Source of the DNA: Moanibacter sp965226025
GTDB taxonomy: Bacteria; Verrucomicrobiota; Verrucomicrobiia; Opitutales; UBA2987
Assembly: GCA_965226025.1 (NCBI GenBank)
Contig: CBDDCD010000001.1
Location: 1,674,001 to 1,738,000, forward strand
Length of the DNA stretch: 64,000 nucleotides
Direction: 5' to 3'
In this document: piece after piece, positions 16,152-26,366 of the stretch
Layout: every line of letters starts with the position of its first letter
Position numbering within the stretch: position 1 is the first letter of the stretch
Translations under genes and position numbers: made by a program
The notes under the pieces: model-generated
What the model was told of the DNA's origin: nothing
Database searches by the model: none
Seen by the model: only the letters and a program-made list of their open reading frames with translations

Positions 16152-18751
16152 TCACGGCCCTGGTTCGAAATCGATCGTCACTGGCGGCTGCGCAAGATGC
16201 GTCCCCGGTGGCAGGATCCCGCCTTGAATACTCAGATCGAGAAGGCTAACCGGCACAGCCCCTCCTGTCCCGCTCGCGATAGGGACCGAATTCACATCAA
16301 GCGGGTCCGTCCCAACGAGAAGCTCGGCATCATCTGAGTATTGGTCGCCGTCGCTGTCAGCCAATGTCGGATTGGTGCCGGCGGCGATCTCCTCGCTGTT
16401 CGTCAAGCCGTCATTGTCTGGATTTTCGTCTCCATCCAACACACCGTTGTCGTCAGTGTCCGGATTGGCCGGATCGTTGCCGAGTATAATCTCTCCGGCA
16501 TTGCTCAACCCGTCGCTGTCAAAGTCCTCCGCGCCGTCAGGAGTACCGTTGCCGTCTGAATCGGATTCGCCTGGATCGAGTCCAAGGAGGGCCTCCACGT
16601 CATCAGGGATTCCGTCAGTATCAGTGTCAGTCTCACCGAAAACAGTAAACGTCCACTGCTCAGACCCAGCAAGCGCGTTCCCCGCGGGATCCGCAATCTG
16701 TGTCCCAATAGTGACTTGGTAAAGACCGGCAGCCAGAGACGAAGCAAACTCCAGAACCTCGGTGTTAAACTCCTCTCGGTAGGTGAAGGTGCCATCAGTA
16801 TTTTCACCTCTCGGTAGGTGAAGGTGCCATCAGTATTTTCAAAGTCATCCCCGTTTCCAAGGATACGATCCGGCCCCGCCGAGAGGAGGTTGAAGGAACT
16901 ATGGTCCACCGTGAAGGTATCGATCGGTTCGGAAAATATCGCCGAAATGGCCGCCAAAGACGGGAGAATAGCGCTGTTACCAGGCTGGAAGGCAACCAAT
17001 TGAGGCGCCGTGAAATCCTGAAGAACCTCAATCGTCAGTTCATCGGTAAATGAGAAATTTCCACCCGTGTCGCTGGCCCGGGCCCGGATCGTGAAACTGG
17101 AGCGATCTTCCAGCAGAGGCACACTTACGCGGATCTCAAAGGGAAAATTCCCATCGGTCGCGACACGAACACCGTCAACCAGGAATTCCACATTCCGCAC
17201 CTGAACATCGTCGCCGACCAGCGCGCTGATCCGCACTCTCTGACCCTCTTCCGCCTGGTTCGCAGCCGCGTTGGTCTCGAGAGAAACGGTGGGAGGTATT
17301 CCCTGGTTATCGAACGCGAGGTAGTTCACCACCTGCAGCCCATTCTGGTGATCCGCCACGTAAGCGATCCCGTTATAGAGAGCGACTGCGCGTGCGATTC
17401 CGGGCGTCTCAAATTCGGTCACGAAGTCATTGTTGTCTAGAGGGTCCGTCACATCGTAAAGCGATACATGATGTGGGCCATCGAAGGCCTGATTGGGACT
17501 CACCGCGGCAATGCCCAACCCAGACCCGTTCAGGACTATCTGCTTCCAACCGAACTGAGGAGTGTTCTGACTCGTGATAATCTGGGGTTGAGTCGGGTCT
17601 GAGACATCGATCGTGTTGTACCCCTGCCGATGGACGGGATAAGCAATTCCCCCTCCAACGAAAAGCCGCATCCGGCCGTTCGCAGTGTTGACCCCTCCCG
17701 GTGAAGCAATAGATCCCACAACACTCAGTTCACCGGCCGAAAACGAAACGACATAATAAGTCCCCTCCACAATCACGTGCAGAAGATCACCCGACACAAT
17801 CAAATCCTCAATGGGATTGCCGCTGAGAATTAGCTGATCAAGAACGAACCCGCTGACGAGATCGACCGCGGCGACGACACCGCTGCCTAAACCCAAAAAG
17901 CCCACCAATCCATCCGATGCCACTGCCCGGACTCCGCTATTGAAGAAGACTTGCTGAATGATGCCCGCGGCGGGCGGATCGGAGATGTCGATCACCGCCA
18001 GACCAGCGAACCCATCCGCCACCGCCACAAGGTTTCCCGCCAGTGAAACCGCCTGGGCGGAACCCGGCGTGTCCACTTGCGCAATGATCAGCGGATCCAT
18101 CCCATTGAAGACGTTGAACACCAGCACTCCGAATAGTGAATCCGCTACCACCACCACATCATTGAAGGCCGCCACATCAATCGCCGTTCCCGGCGTGTCG
18201 GAGGTGCCGATAATCCCCGTGCGGGCTGGTGTGTTATCGAGCGGGTCCGTCCCCTGAATCACCTCGGCGCCATCGAGGATGCCGTCGTCATCCGTGTCGG
18301 CATCTCGCGCGTCCGTTCCGAGAATGAATTCGCCCAAGTCATGCAGGCCGTCCAGGTCGGTGTCATGAGCGCTGGGTTCATGAAAGACGAAGACTGGCAA
18401 GCTCAACCTTTGGCCGGTGGTCGGCGTGGTAATGTCCAATTCGGCCACCCGCAGAGTGGCCGCCTCAAGAAGCCAGATCCGGTAGAGGGTATTCGGCGCC
18501 AGGATCAAACGATCAAAAGCGACGCCTGCGCTGCCCGCTATCCCGCGTTGATCCACCTGACCCGAAACACGGTTTTCCAGTGCATAATAGATGAGGCCGG
18601 TGACCGGTTTGGGAGCTGGAGCTTGCGCATGAGTCAGGACCATCATGCCAGGGAGCAGTCCAACAAGCAAATACCCAGCCAGCAACAAACTTCGCTTCCG
18701 ATTGCCGTGCCGGAAAGGCAATACAATGCCCGTTGTTATCCGCTTAACCAT
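16152..18751 (-). pseudogene. Large secreted TSP3 / LVIVD / Ig-like surface protein, broken by a 35-bp duplication
   Basis: From the ATG at 18751 a signal peptide (SLLLAGYLLVGLLPGMMVLTHAQA) leads into thrombospondin type 3 calcium-binding repeats (DTDLDGLHDLGEFILGTDA, DADTDDDGILDGAEV), LVIVD-type propeller repeats (AVSLAGNLVAVADGFAGLAV), an Ig-like domain (VRNVEFLVDGVRV) and an SbsA-type Ig domain (AISAIFSEPIDTFTVDHSS). At TDGTFTYRE the frame is lost in a perfect 35-bp tandem duplication (16772-16841). Removing one unit joins it to the frame that ends at 16152, which carries more TSP3 repeats (DSDGNGTPDGAEDFDSDG, DTDDNGVLDGDENPDNDG). The intact protein would have about 855 residues. It starts 38 bases after the RHS stop, so it is probably in the same transcript. 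An earlier in-frame start inside the RHS gene is unlikely. Confidence 0.75.
16772..16841. repeat. Perfect 35-bp tandem duplication (frameshifting)
   Basis: Two identical adjacent 35-bp units, 16772-16806 and 16807-16841, each starting CCTCTCGGTAGGTGAAGGTG. Thirty-five is not a multiple of three, so the second unit moves the minus-strand frame and separates the two parts of the TSP3 gene. Confidence 0.97.
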
Positions 18752-18788
18752 AGGTTTAAAGCAACTGGTTGGTCTATTTTTGTTCGAC

Positions 18789-21700
18789 CTATTCGCTTTC
18801 CTCAATTTGCAATATCCATTTGCCACACTCCGTGGGATCTCTTTGGAAACTCCATATGAACGTTTTGGTAATCGGTCCCGAAATCTCAGGAGCGTTTTCT
18901 TCTGTTTCAGACCCCGGGTCGTCAGGAGGGATATCCGCAATCTCTTCTTCGGGATCATTCAAGACAGGCCCTGGACCCCAATCGTAGTCTTCGGGACCAT
19001 TCGAGGCAAACCCTCGACCCCAATCGTAGTATTCTAGTTCTACCTCTTCCTCATAGAAGCTGCCTCTCGTTAAGCTGCCGCCCGTAAATAGGTCACCGAA
19101 AAAGATCCCGAAATGTCCAGATACAACCACTCCACGGTTCTTCCGTCTACGCTCCCGATGTTCCTGTTCCCATAAACTACGAGCCGTCATCTTTGATTGA
19201 TGTCGGATTTCAGTTTCCAGCTTTTCGATCACCGCGACATAGCTCCCAGTAGGTTTATGGCGGGTCCAATCAATATTGGCCCACTTTGCTAAAAGATAAG
19301 CAAGGTCCGGATTTGCGTAGCTCACTGAGTCCTCGCTCTGCGATCCATCCGGATCTCTTGATGAAATCGGTCCGTTGGCGGCGAAAGTATATTGATTTCC
19401 CAGGTTGGCAGCGTCCCAGACGGGATCGCGCTGGAGAAAACGACCGGCTTGGGGGTCGTAGTATCGATTCCGGAAGTAATAGAGACCGGTCTCCGCATCC
19501 AAACGGCGGCCCTGAAAGCCGTATGGATTGCCGACCGCGCTCGATTGGACCTGCTGTTTGTTCTCGTCATATCCCTGGCCGAAATCATCGTAGAAGCGTG
19601 TTTCCACCACATTGCCACCGGAATCCGTGATAGCCGCCACATCGGCGCGCGCATTCTGGTGGGCATAAAAGGCGTCGGCTCCCAAGGAATGGTTGGTGGT
19701 TCGTTCGAACTGCACAACCTCATCAATATGACTTGCGCCGTAGACGAAAGTGATCTGAGGGTTGTTCGATTCGTCCTGCTCCTCGCTCACCTGCCAGCCG
19801 TCATAGAAAAACTGCGTTTCCGCCTCGACCTCGCCGGGCATGTCCAAGTCAAAGGCGACTTTTCTGGAACGCCGATTGTCGGCGTAGTAATGATAATCGG
19901 CGATAGGCGTCCCATCACTCTTGCGAACGACCGAAACGAGTCGATTCCGGTAATCATAGCCAAAGGTCCGCGTGCCGTCGTCGGTCAGATTTCCATTGTC
20001 GCTGTGCTGCCGGTCCACGCCGTCGATATTGGTGTATTCGTTCATCTCGTTAGCGGCGAAGAGGTCACTCTGCGGCCCAGTGGATATTGAGTTGGTGTCG
20101 ACCTGCCGACGGTTGCCTACGCCATCGAGCTGGTAGCCAATCTGACTTTGATCACGCATTATCGCGCCCGGCATTCCGGCGGTGTCCAGGTCAGTATTCA
20201 GGACGCGATAGAGCGAATCGTAGGTGTAGGTGTCCTGAAGGGCAAAGTCCTCATTCCGTTTTTCGGAGGTTCGCCGGCTGGCACGGTTGTAGGAGTATTC
20301 GCGGTCCAGGAAGGGGGAGGTGCCGTCCGGAGAAAGGTGGCGCATGCGGCTCACTCGCTTGACCGCGTCATACCCAATGATCTGGGTGCCGGCGTCGTCC
20401 AAGAAACTCAATACAGTGTTGTTTCCAAGGGCGCGCTTCAGCTCGCGCATTGCCCCTCCGATGTAGAAGCACTGGCCGATCAGACCAGAGACATCACTGA
20501 CGGTTTTCGGACGGTCGATCGCGTCAAACGTCGTGCTGATCATTCGCCCGCCCGGGTAGGTGCAGCTCAGGCGCCTGCCGTCCCCGGCATACACACTGCT
20601 GATCGGCCGGCCGTTTTGCTGCTCCTCGAGCCGGCGGGAGAGCGAATCAAAGATGTATTCGCAAGTCTGTAGCGTGTCGACGGATCCGTTGTCGTCGGTG
20701 CTTTGCGTCAAACGCGAGAGACCATCGTAGGCGTAGGTCTCCTGGATAGTGCCGCCCACTCCCTGAGCACGGTTCACATCGGTCTGAACCAAGCGGTTCA
20801 GGACGTCGTAGGTCCGGCTGATGACCGAGCCGTTCGGGTCGGTGACGTGAATGCCATTATCATCCCGGTCATATTGAAATAGATATTGCGTTAGATCCGC
20901 GTTGGTCTGATCGGTCCGCCGGTTCAGGTCATCGTACGCGTAGCCGGTCAGGTTTCCATTGTCATCGATCATCCCGGTCAGCCGCGAGTTGCCGTCAAAC
21001 TCATAGGTAACGGTTACCTGGCCATCCGGGTTGAACGGGCTGCTTAGATCCAACGGCTGCCCACCCTGACCGTTTTGCCGGAGATCGTAGATCGATTGAA
21101 TCCGGCGGTCCAACCCGTCGTAGACATAGGAGCGAGTATTGCCGGGATGATTGATTTGACCGGATTGACTCGGACCGGGAAAGAGTCCCAGCGGATCGTC
21201 CATGAGATCGCCTAGAGGATCCGACTGCGCGACCAAGTTGTCCCGGCTGTCATAGGTAAAGCGCGTGGTCTGGCCGGCGTTGTCGGTTGCGCGACCCAGG
21301 CGATCGAGCTGGTCATAGACGTAATGGGTGACGAACTGTTCGTCGGGAACCTGGGGATCCAGGTCCGGCGAAGGCACCTCGATGCTGGTGGTCTGAACGG
21401 GATTCGAGTTTTGATCGTAATCCGTCAAGCGCCGGTTCCCGAGTGCATCAATCGTTTCAATAGGCCGGCTGGCTCCATCATAGACTCTTTGCCGCTCTTC
21501 GAGATCGTCCTCGATGGTGAAGGTAGTCCGGGAGAGGGCGTCGTATTCAATCTGGTCGGTGACAAACCCGTCGCTGTTCTCATCCAGCAATTGCACGGCC
21601 CGAATGGGGTTGAAGCCGCCGGCCAGGAACAGCTTCTGATCGACCTGATAGGTCCGGTTCAGTTCGTCGAGCCGGTAGAAGGCCTCGGCCAACAGGACGT

Positions 21701-24700
21701 TGGCCCCATTCGGCTGTCCCGCCGGATGCCCAAACACCTCGGTGTGGATAGGCCTGGAGGCCACGTCGTATTCAGTGACCCTGCGATTGCCTAATGGGTC
21801 GACTACCTCCGATATACGGTCGAACCCATCGTAAACAGTTGTGGTCACTTCCGGCCCTGGATCCCCGTCGTTGTCCTCGGCATCGATGAATTCGCTCTGG
21901 TTGGCGTTCCGGTCATAGTTAACCTGCACGGTCGAGGCATCGGGCGACCCGAATCCACGGGTGATCAGGAAAGGCAGGTTGCGTTCGTCGTAAATCGTCT
22001 GAACCTCGTTCCCTTCGGGCTGAATAACCAGAGTACTCAGCTCGTTCTCATCGTATCGAAACTGAGTCTCGAGAACGGTTTGGGCGTCGACCTCGACCGT
22101 GCTCTTGACCGGGTTGTTCAGGAGATCATAGGTAATCGTTCGCTCGACATAATCCCCCACTCCCTGCGTGTTGCCGTCGCGATTCTCGGTTTCGGTCAAA
22201 ACTACGCGCCCGTTGGAATCGTAATGACTGCGCATCCGATAGGCGAAGGGCGACTCATCGGTCAGCAACTGGCCGTTGGCATTAGCCACCGACACACCGG
22301 CGCCGCGTGTAATCACCACCGGTTCGTTGAGTTGGTTCAGTTCGATGGCGGTCAGGACGCCGCGCGGGTTCTGCACGCCAACCAGGTTTCCGACCGGGTC
22401 GTATTGATACTCGGTTGTCAGCATGACCGGATCAGCCGCGGCGCTGCGCCGGGCGGAAGTGCGGCTGTCCACCACCATCGACCGCAGATATCCGATAGGA
22501 TCGGCGCTCAACGGTTTATACACCGCGGACACGGTCTGACCGTCTCCGTCGGGATCGTTTTCCGGGTTGTAGCCATAATCCGTGACATTGCCCTCCGCAT
22601 CAATCACGGCGAGCCGCTGGCCATGATCGTTCCATTGAATCTCGTTGATGATGGCCTGGGTGGTACTTCCCAAGCGTTGCGCCTCGTTGGCATCCGCCCT
22701 CAGCACCACGCTCGGGGCTGCGACCCGCACCAGGTTCCCTGCGACCTGATCGGTTTTGGCGTCTGAGTTGAGATCACCCAGGTTCCGGGAAACGGAGGCC
22801 AGATCAATACCGAACACCTCGGCCTGCTCCACCGTTTGATTCGATTCCTGGTAATCGTAGAAGAATGTCGTTGTGTAACGTGCCGCACTCGCCGCGCCCA
22901 ATGGCGGTACGAAACCCACAGCATTGCCGCGCGGATCGGTCACACTCGCGGTCTGGTTGTAAAGTGGTTCATACGTCATGGTCTCGACCAGGTCCTCCCC
23001 ACCCCCTCGACTTGCATCGGCAATCCGGCGGATTTCAATGACATTCTGCTGCTGGCCCCGGGGACCTGCTGTATCGTAGGTCAACTGGACCTCGTTGCCT
23101 TCTGGATAGATCCTGCGCACGAGCTGCCCGTCGCCATCGAAAAAGGATTGGGTCTCATAGAAAGCCGGCTCGCTGGGGCGGAATCCGCGGGTCAAACGTC
23201 GGGTCAATATGTGCTGTTGGAATTCGTTGACGTAAAATTCCTTCATGTTGCCGTTGCGCTCCGTGATGGTGACCATACCGCGCGGCAAGTCGGGCTGGTT
23301 GGCGGGTTCGCCTTCGTTCAGCGCGACATAGTCGTAGGTGGTGGTGCCGGCGGCGGGGATCCCCGAGTCGTTGGTGCCGCCTTTGGTCTGCGCCACAACC
23401 TTGTCGAAGGTCAAGGGATCAGCGGGATCGCTGCCATAGGTCCAGGAAAAGACCGGCGGCCCCCCCTTGGCGACTTCCTCGGGGAAATAGAGCTCTAAGA
23501 GATTATGGTTCAACTCCGCATCAGCAAAGCCGCTGGAGTAGGCGTAGCGCTCCGTCCGACCTTCGGGAAAATCATTACCGGTCGAGCTGCCGGTGACCAC
23601 CGGGGTGCGCACCGTGACCAGATCCCCGCGCTCATCGTAACTATAGACCACCTCGCGCCCGATGAAATCGCGAATCATCTCCAGCCGATCCACCCCGTCC
23701 TCCAAAGTGTCGAAGATGAACTCGATCTCCCGGCCGTAAACATCGACGACTCGGTGTAGATTCCCTCGTGGATCATAATCAAACAACATCCGGTTGCCGA
23801 ACCGATCCTGGTAGCAAAACAAGCGGCCATCTCTCCGGTAAAATCGTTGAAACCCATTGGGCGACCGCAGGACGTAGGTGCCGTCCGATTGTTCGATCAA
23901 TTGCCGGAATTGCCCGTCAGGCGGAGTGAAGCTGCCATCGAGATTGCGCTGCCAGGTGTCGATGTGACTACCTCCATCCATGCGGATGACATCGCCGCTG
24001 AGCTGGACGAAGATGCTTTCGTTGTATGTAAAATCCCAGCCGAATCCGAGGGGACCGTCGAAATCCATCTGGCTGCGATACCGTCGCTGCATTCGGAAAT
24101 GCAGATCGCCCCGGCCGGGTATGGCCAAGTCGACCCGATCCAATCGTTCCTCCCCGCTGTGCAAGAGCACTGCGCCCACCGCCCCCTCGGTATGGGTCTC
24201 GCTCCCTCGCCAGGTCCACTTGCCATCGATACAGACACAGTCGGCATCGCGATGGTCCTTCTTACATTCCTGAGTGCCGGTGGGGAATCCTAATACGAGC
24301 GGATTCGGTTCGATGGTTTCTGTGCGCCCATCCTCGACCTGTGTTCCTTGCTGATTCCCATGCCAACCTGGAGCCAAAATTCCAACCCCCGGATCCGTAC
24401 AGACTTGCGTCCCGTCCCCCGTCACGGTCATGGAACCGACAATTTCGAATCGGCCTTTGTCATGGTCGAAACTCCAAAGCGCGCTCTTCTCTCCCGGGGC
24501 CAGTAGATCACCCGTCTCAGGATCCGGGAGGTTGGGAAAGCAGGCGGAAACGGGCTCGTCAAAGTTGGTGGCCCCGTCGGTCTGAACGGTGAAGACGATC
24601 GGAAAGGCCAAGCCTTCGGGTAGTTCCCCTGGCAAACGGTCCGGCGGAACCGGGGCGATTCCGACGAAACCTCCTGTCGTACCGTCGTCGCTGAAGAGGG

Positions 24701-25829
24701 AGCCCGCCGGGACCGTGATCGAGACATCGGCATACTCGGGAAATTCCGTCGAGACTGAAGACGCGACCGAGATTTCGGTATCGTCGACGTCGCTTACCGC
24801 CTGCAGGGTGCCGTCAACGATGAGAGGCAGGTAGACCTCGCCGATATTGGTCTCCTCCCCGGGAACCGATTCCCAGGCCTTACCGACGAAGGGGTAATAG
24901 GCGCCCGCCGGCACCCCATTGGTCGCCGTTCCGCCGTCAATATGGACAAAGAAGATGCCTGCCGGCACGGGTTCGAGGCGAAAGTCGCCAAATGCATCCG
25001 TCACAGCGGAGAGTTCCTCCATCCCATCTACCGTCACGGTGACTCCCTCTAGCGGGACATTCACCGACATGAACCCTTCCTCGTCGACCGCTAGCTCGGA
25101 AGCAAACACCCTCCCGCACACCGCGGTTCCGGGAATCACCGTCAGGCTCAAGGTGTCAAAATCGAATTTCAGAGTCCCGCCAGGATCGCCGTCCTCTTCC
25201 GGATCGATTGTGAGTCCCCGGCCGTCGAGGATAGCATCGCCGATCAACGTCACCCGCACCCGGGCGCTGGAGGGCAGGATCTCATCGTAGAAGAGGGTGA
25301 CGGTTCGCTTCCCCTTGGAGATGTGGATGCGCGCGGGGATCCGTTGGCCCGCGAACTCGGCGAATAGATTGTCATCGTCGATCATCGCATCGTCTGCCAG
25401 AGGGCCGGTCAGGCGCAGGATGGTCTCGCGGGTCACCGCGACCCCGCTCTCGCCATCCTGGGGAGAAGTCTCGAAGACCCGGGTGAATTGAAAGTCCGGC
25501 AGTTCCGCCAAACCAAGGATGGCGTTCACCCCCGCCGCGACATCATCCTGATCGATGCTTCCATCCTCATCGACGTCCCCAAACTGCTCCAAATCATTGG
25601 GCAGGGTAGAAATCCCGAGCCGATGGTTGTTGAGTATGACAATATCGAAGATCGTCCCTTTGCCATCCTCGTCCACGTCCCCCCGCTTCACCGCGGATAG
25701 GGTGGATACGGAGAAGAGGAAGGAGAAGAGAAAGAGGAAAGTACCGCGGATTCGAGCCGTCTTCGCAAGGCTACGCCGAGCCAGGGTAAACCGCGTATTG
25801 CGGATCGGAAGATCGTTAATCGATGTCAT
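18789..25829 (-). CDS. Giant secreted dockerin-RHS/YD-repeat protein
   Basis: 2346 residues. A membrane-spanning signal (FLFLFSFLFSVSTLSA, 31-46) is followed directly by two dockerin-type calcium loops (GDVDEDGKGTIFDIVILNN, 50-68; GDVDEDGSIDQDDVAAGVN, 84-102). Then come an Ig-like domain, a carboxypeptidase-regulatory-like fold (GVTVTVDGMEELSAVTDAFG), a DUF6531-like entry (GFGWDFTYNESIF) and more than 1300 residues of YD repeats (YDGLDRRIQSIYD, YDDLNRRTDQTN). The RHS core closes with NPYGFQGRRLDAETGLYYFR and YYDPQAGRFLQRDP near residue 2110. The last 180 residues (from SQSEDSVSYANP) are unrelated to the core, as in polymorphic toxins, and end with two similar YDWG repeats and an acidic stretch. 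The start at 25829 has a GGAAG site 8 bases upstream. The upstream gene encodes a cohesin-like protein. No obvious immunity gene follows. Confidence 0.88.
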   Translation of the reverse strand: MTSINDLPIRNTRFTLARRSLAKTARIRGTFLFLFSFLFSVSTLSAVKRGDVDEDGKGTIFDIVILNNHRLGISTLPNDLEQFGDVDEDGSIDQDDVAAGVNAILGLAELPDFQFTRVFETSPQDGESGVAVTRETILRLTGPLADDAMIDDDNLFAEFAGQRIPARIHISKGKRTVTLFYDEILPSSARVRVTLIGDAILDGRGLTIDPEEDGDPGGTLKFDFDTLSLTVIPGTAVCGRVFASELAVDEEGFMSVNVPLEGVTVTVDGMEELSAVTDAFGDFRLEPVPAGIFFVHIDGGTATNGVPAGAYYPFVGKAWESVPGEETNIGEVYLPLIVDGTLQAVSDVDDTEISVASSVSTEFPEYADVSITVPAGSLFSDDGTTGGFVGIAPVPPDRLPGELPEGLAFPIVFTVQTDGATNFDEPVSACFPNLPDPETGDLLAPGEKSALWSFDHDKGRFEIVGSMTVTGDGTQVCTDPGVGILAPGWHGNQQGTQVEDGRTETIEPNPLVLGFPTGTQECKKDHRDADCVCIDGKWTWRGSETHTEGAVGAVLLHSGEERLDRVDLAIPGRGDLHFRMQRRYRSQMDFDGPLGFGWDFTYNESIFVQLSGDVIRMDGGSHIDTWQRNLDGSFTPPDGQFRQLIEQSDGTYVLRSPNGFQRFYRRDGRLFCYQDRFGNRMLFDYDPRGNLHRVVDVYGREIEFIFDTLEDGVDRLEMIRDFIGREVVYSYDERGDLVTVRTPVVTGSSTGNDFPEGRTERYAYSSGFADAELNHNLLELYFPEEVAKGGPPVFSWTYGSDPADPLTFDKVVAQTKGGTNDSGIPAAGTTTYDYVALNEGEPANQPDLPRGMVTITERNGNMKEFYVNEFQQHILTRRLTRGFRPSEPAFYETQSFFDGDGQLVRRIYPEGNEVQLTYDTAGPRGQQQNVIEIRRIADASRGGGEDLVETMTYEPLYNQTASVTDPRGNAVGFVPPLGAASAARYTTTFFYDYQESNQTVEQAEVFGIDLASVSRNLGDLNSDAKTDQVAGNLVRVAAPSVVLRADANEAQRLGSTTQAIINEIQWNDHGQRLAVIDAEGNVTDYGYNPENDPDGDGQTVSAVYKPLSADPIGYLRSMVVDSRTSARRSAAADPVMLTTEYQYDPVGNLVGVQNPRGVLTAIELNQLNEPVVITRGAGVSVANANGQLLTDESPFAYRMRSHYDSNGRVVLTETENRDGNTQGVGDYVERTITYDLLNNPVKSTVEVDAQTVLETQFRYDENELSTLVIQPEGNEVQTIYDERNLPFLITRGFGSPDASTVQVNYDRNANQSEFIDAEDNDGDPGPEVTTTVYDGFDRISEVVDPLGNRRVTEYDVASRPIHTEVFGHPAGQPNGANVLLAEAFYRLDELNRTYQVDQKLFLAGGFNPIRAVQLLDENSDGFVTDQIEYDALSRTTFTIEDDLEERQRVYDGASRPIETIDALGNRRLTDYDQNSNPVQTTSIEVPSPDLDPQVPDEQFVTHYVYDQLDRLGRATDNAGQTTRFTYDSRDNLVAQSDPLGDLMDDPLGLFPGPSQSGQINHPGNTRSYVYDGLDRRIQSIYDLRQNGQGGQPLDLSSPFNPDGQVTVTYEFDGNSRLTGMIDDNGNLTGYAYDDLNRRTDQTNADLTQYLFQYDRDDNGIHVTDPNGSVISRTYDVLNRLVQTDVNRAQGVGGTIQETYAYDGLSRLTQSTDDNGSVDTLQTCEYIFDSLSRRLEEQQNGRPISSVYAGDGRRLSCTYPGGRMISTTFDAIDRPKTVSDVSGLIGQCFYIGGAMRELKRALGNNTVLSFLDDAGTQIIGYDAVKRVSRMRHLSPDGTSPFLDREYSYNRASRRTSEKRNEDFALQDTYTYDSLYRVLNTDLDTAGMPGAIMRDQSQIGYQLDGVGNRRQVDTNSISTGPQSDLFAANEMNEYTNIDGVDRQHSDNGNLTDDGTRTFGYDYRNRLVSVVRKSDGTPIADYHYYADNRRSRKVAFDLDMPGEVEAETQFFYDGWQVSEEQDESNNPQITFVYGASHIDEVVQFERTTNHSLGADAFYAHQNARADVAAITDSGGNVVETRFYDDFGQGYDENKQQVQSSAVGNPYGFQGRRLDAETGLYYFRNRYYDPQAGRFLQRDPVWDAANLGNQYTFAANGPISSRDPDGSQSEDSVSYANPDLAYLLAKWANIDWTRHKPTGSYVAVIEKLETEIRHQSKMTARSLWEQEHRERRRKNRGVVVSGHFGIFFGDLFTGGSLTRGSFYEEEVELEYYDWGRGFASNGPEDYDWGPGPVLNDPEEEIADIPPDDPGSETEENAPEISGPITKTFIWSFQRDPTECGKWILQIEESE

Positions 25830-26366
25830 TCGATATTCTTCCGAATTATTGCCTTATAGAGGACAGGCAATGTTCGACACGAAAAAATGCTTCCGCATTC
25901 CTCTACGGGCTTGAGGCAGTCGCTGAAGAGTGCTCACAATCCGTTGTTTTCTCAATCCGTTGGGCATTTTCTCTTTCATCTATCCACGGTGAACCTGATG
26001 CCTCGGCATAGAGCGCTGCCGGCCTCGAGAACCCTCGGCCCTCCAGGGATACGGTCCGCATGTGGATTCGACGCCCGTTGGTATCACGCCCAAGGGAACG
26101 CTCTTCCCTCAGCGACTCTACCCAATCTTCGTCTTCCATATTACTCCACGCTCTCCGCGTCCTCCGCGGTTGATCTACCTTTTTCGATTCGCGTCGATTC
26201 GCGTGATTCGTAGTTTCCACGATTGTGAATCTGGTTCAGGTTTTGCTTCCCAAAGACCTCCGTGGTTGTCCCCATCCGTGCCCATCCGTGTAATCCGTGG
26301 TCAACTATTCCCCATTCTTGGTGTAGTCCTCTAATTCGTTGCTTTCCAATCTCCGCGTCTCCCCGT
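25830..26366. other. Intergenic region with repeat debris
   Basis: Between the RHS start and the cohesin gene stop, 537 bases without a believable gene. It contains one arm of a family P palindrome (25881-25906, GCTTCCGCATTCCTCTAC), two ATCCGTTG words around 25939-25966 that match 51857-51888, and the phrases TTCGATTCGCGTCGATTCGC (about 26184) and ATCCGTGCCCATCCGTGTAA (about 26274). The last phrases are short direct repeats of the type seen throughout the window. Confidence 0.6.

Noticed and set aside
19392..20090. 232-aa plus-strand frame and similar frames opposite the RHS gene
   Set aside because: The regular YD-repeat codons of the RHS gene leave the antisense frames open; no independent signal.
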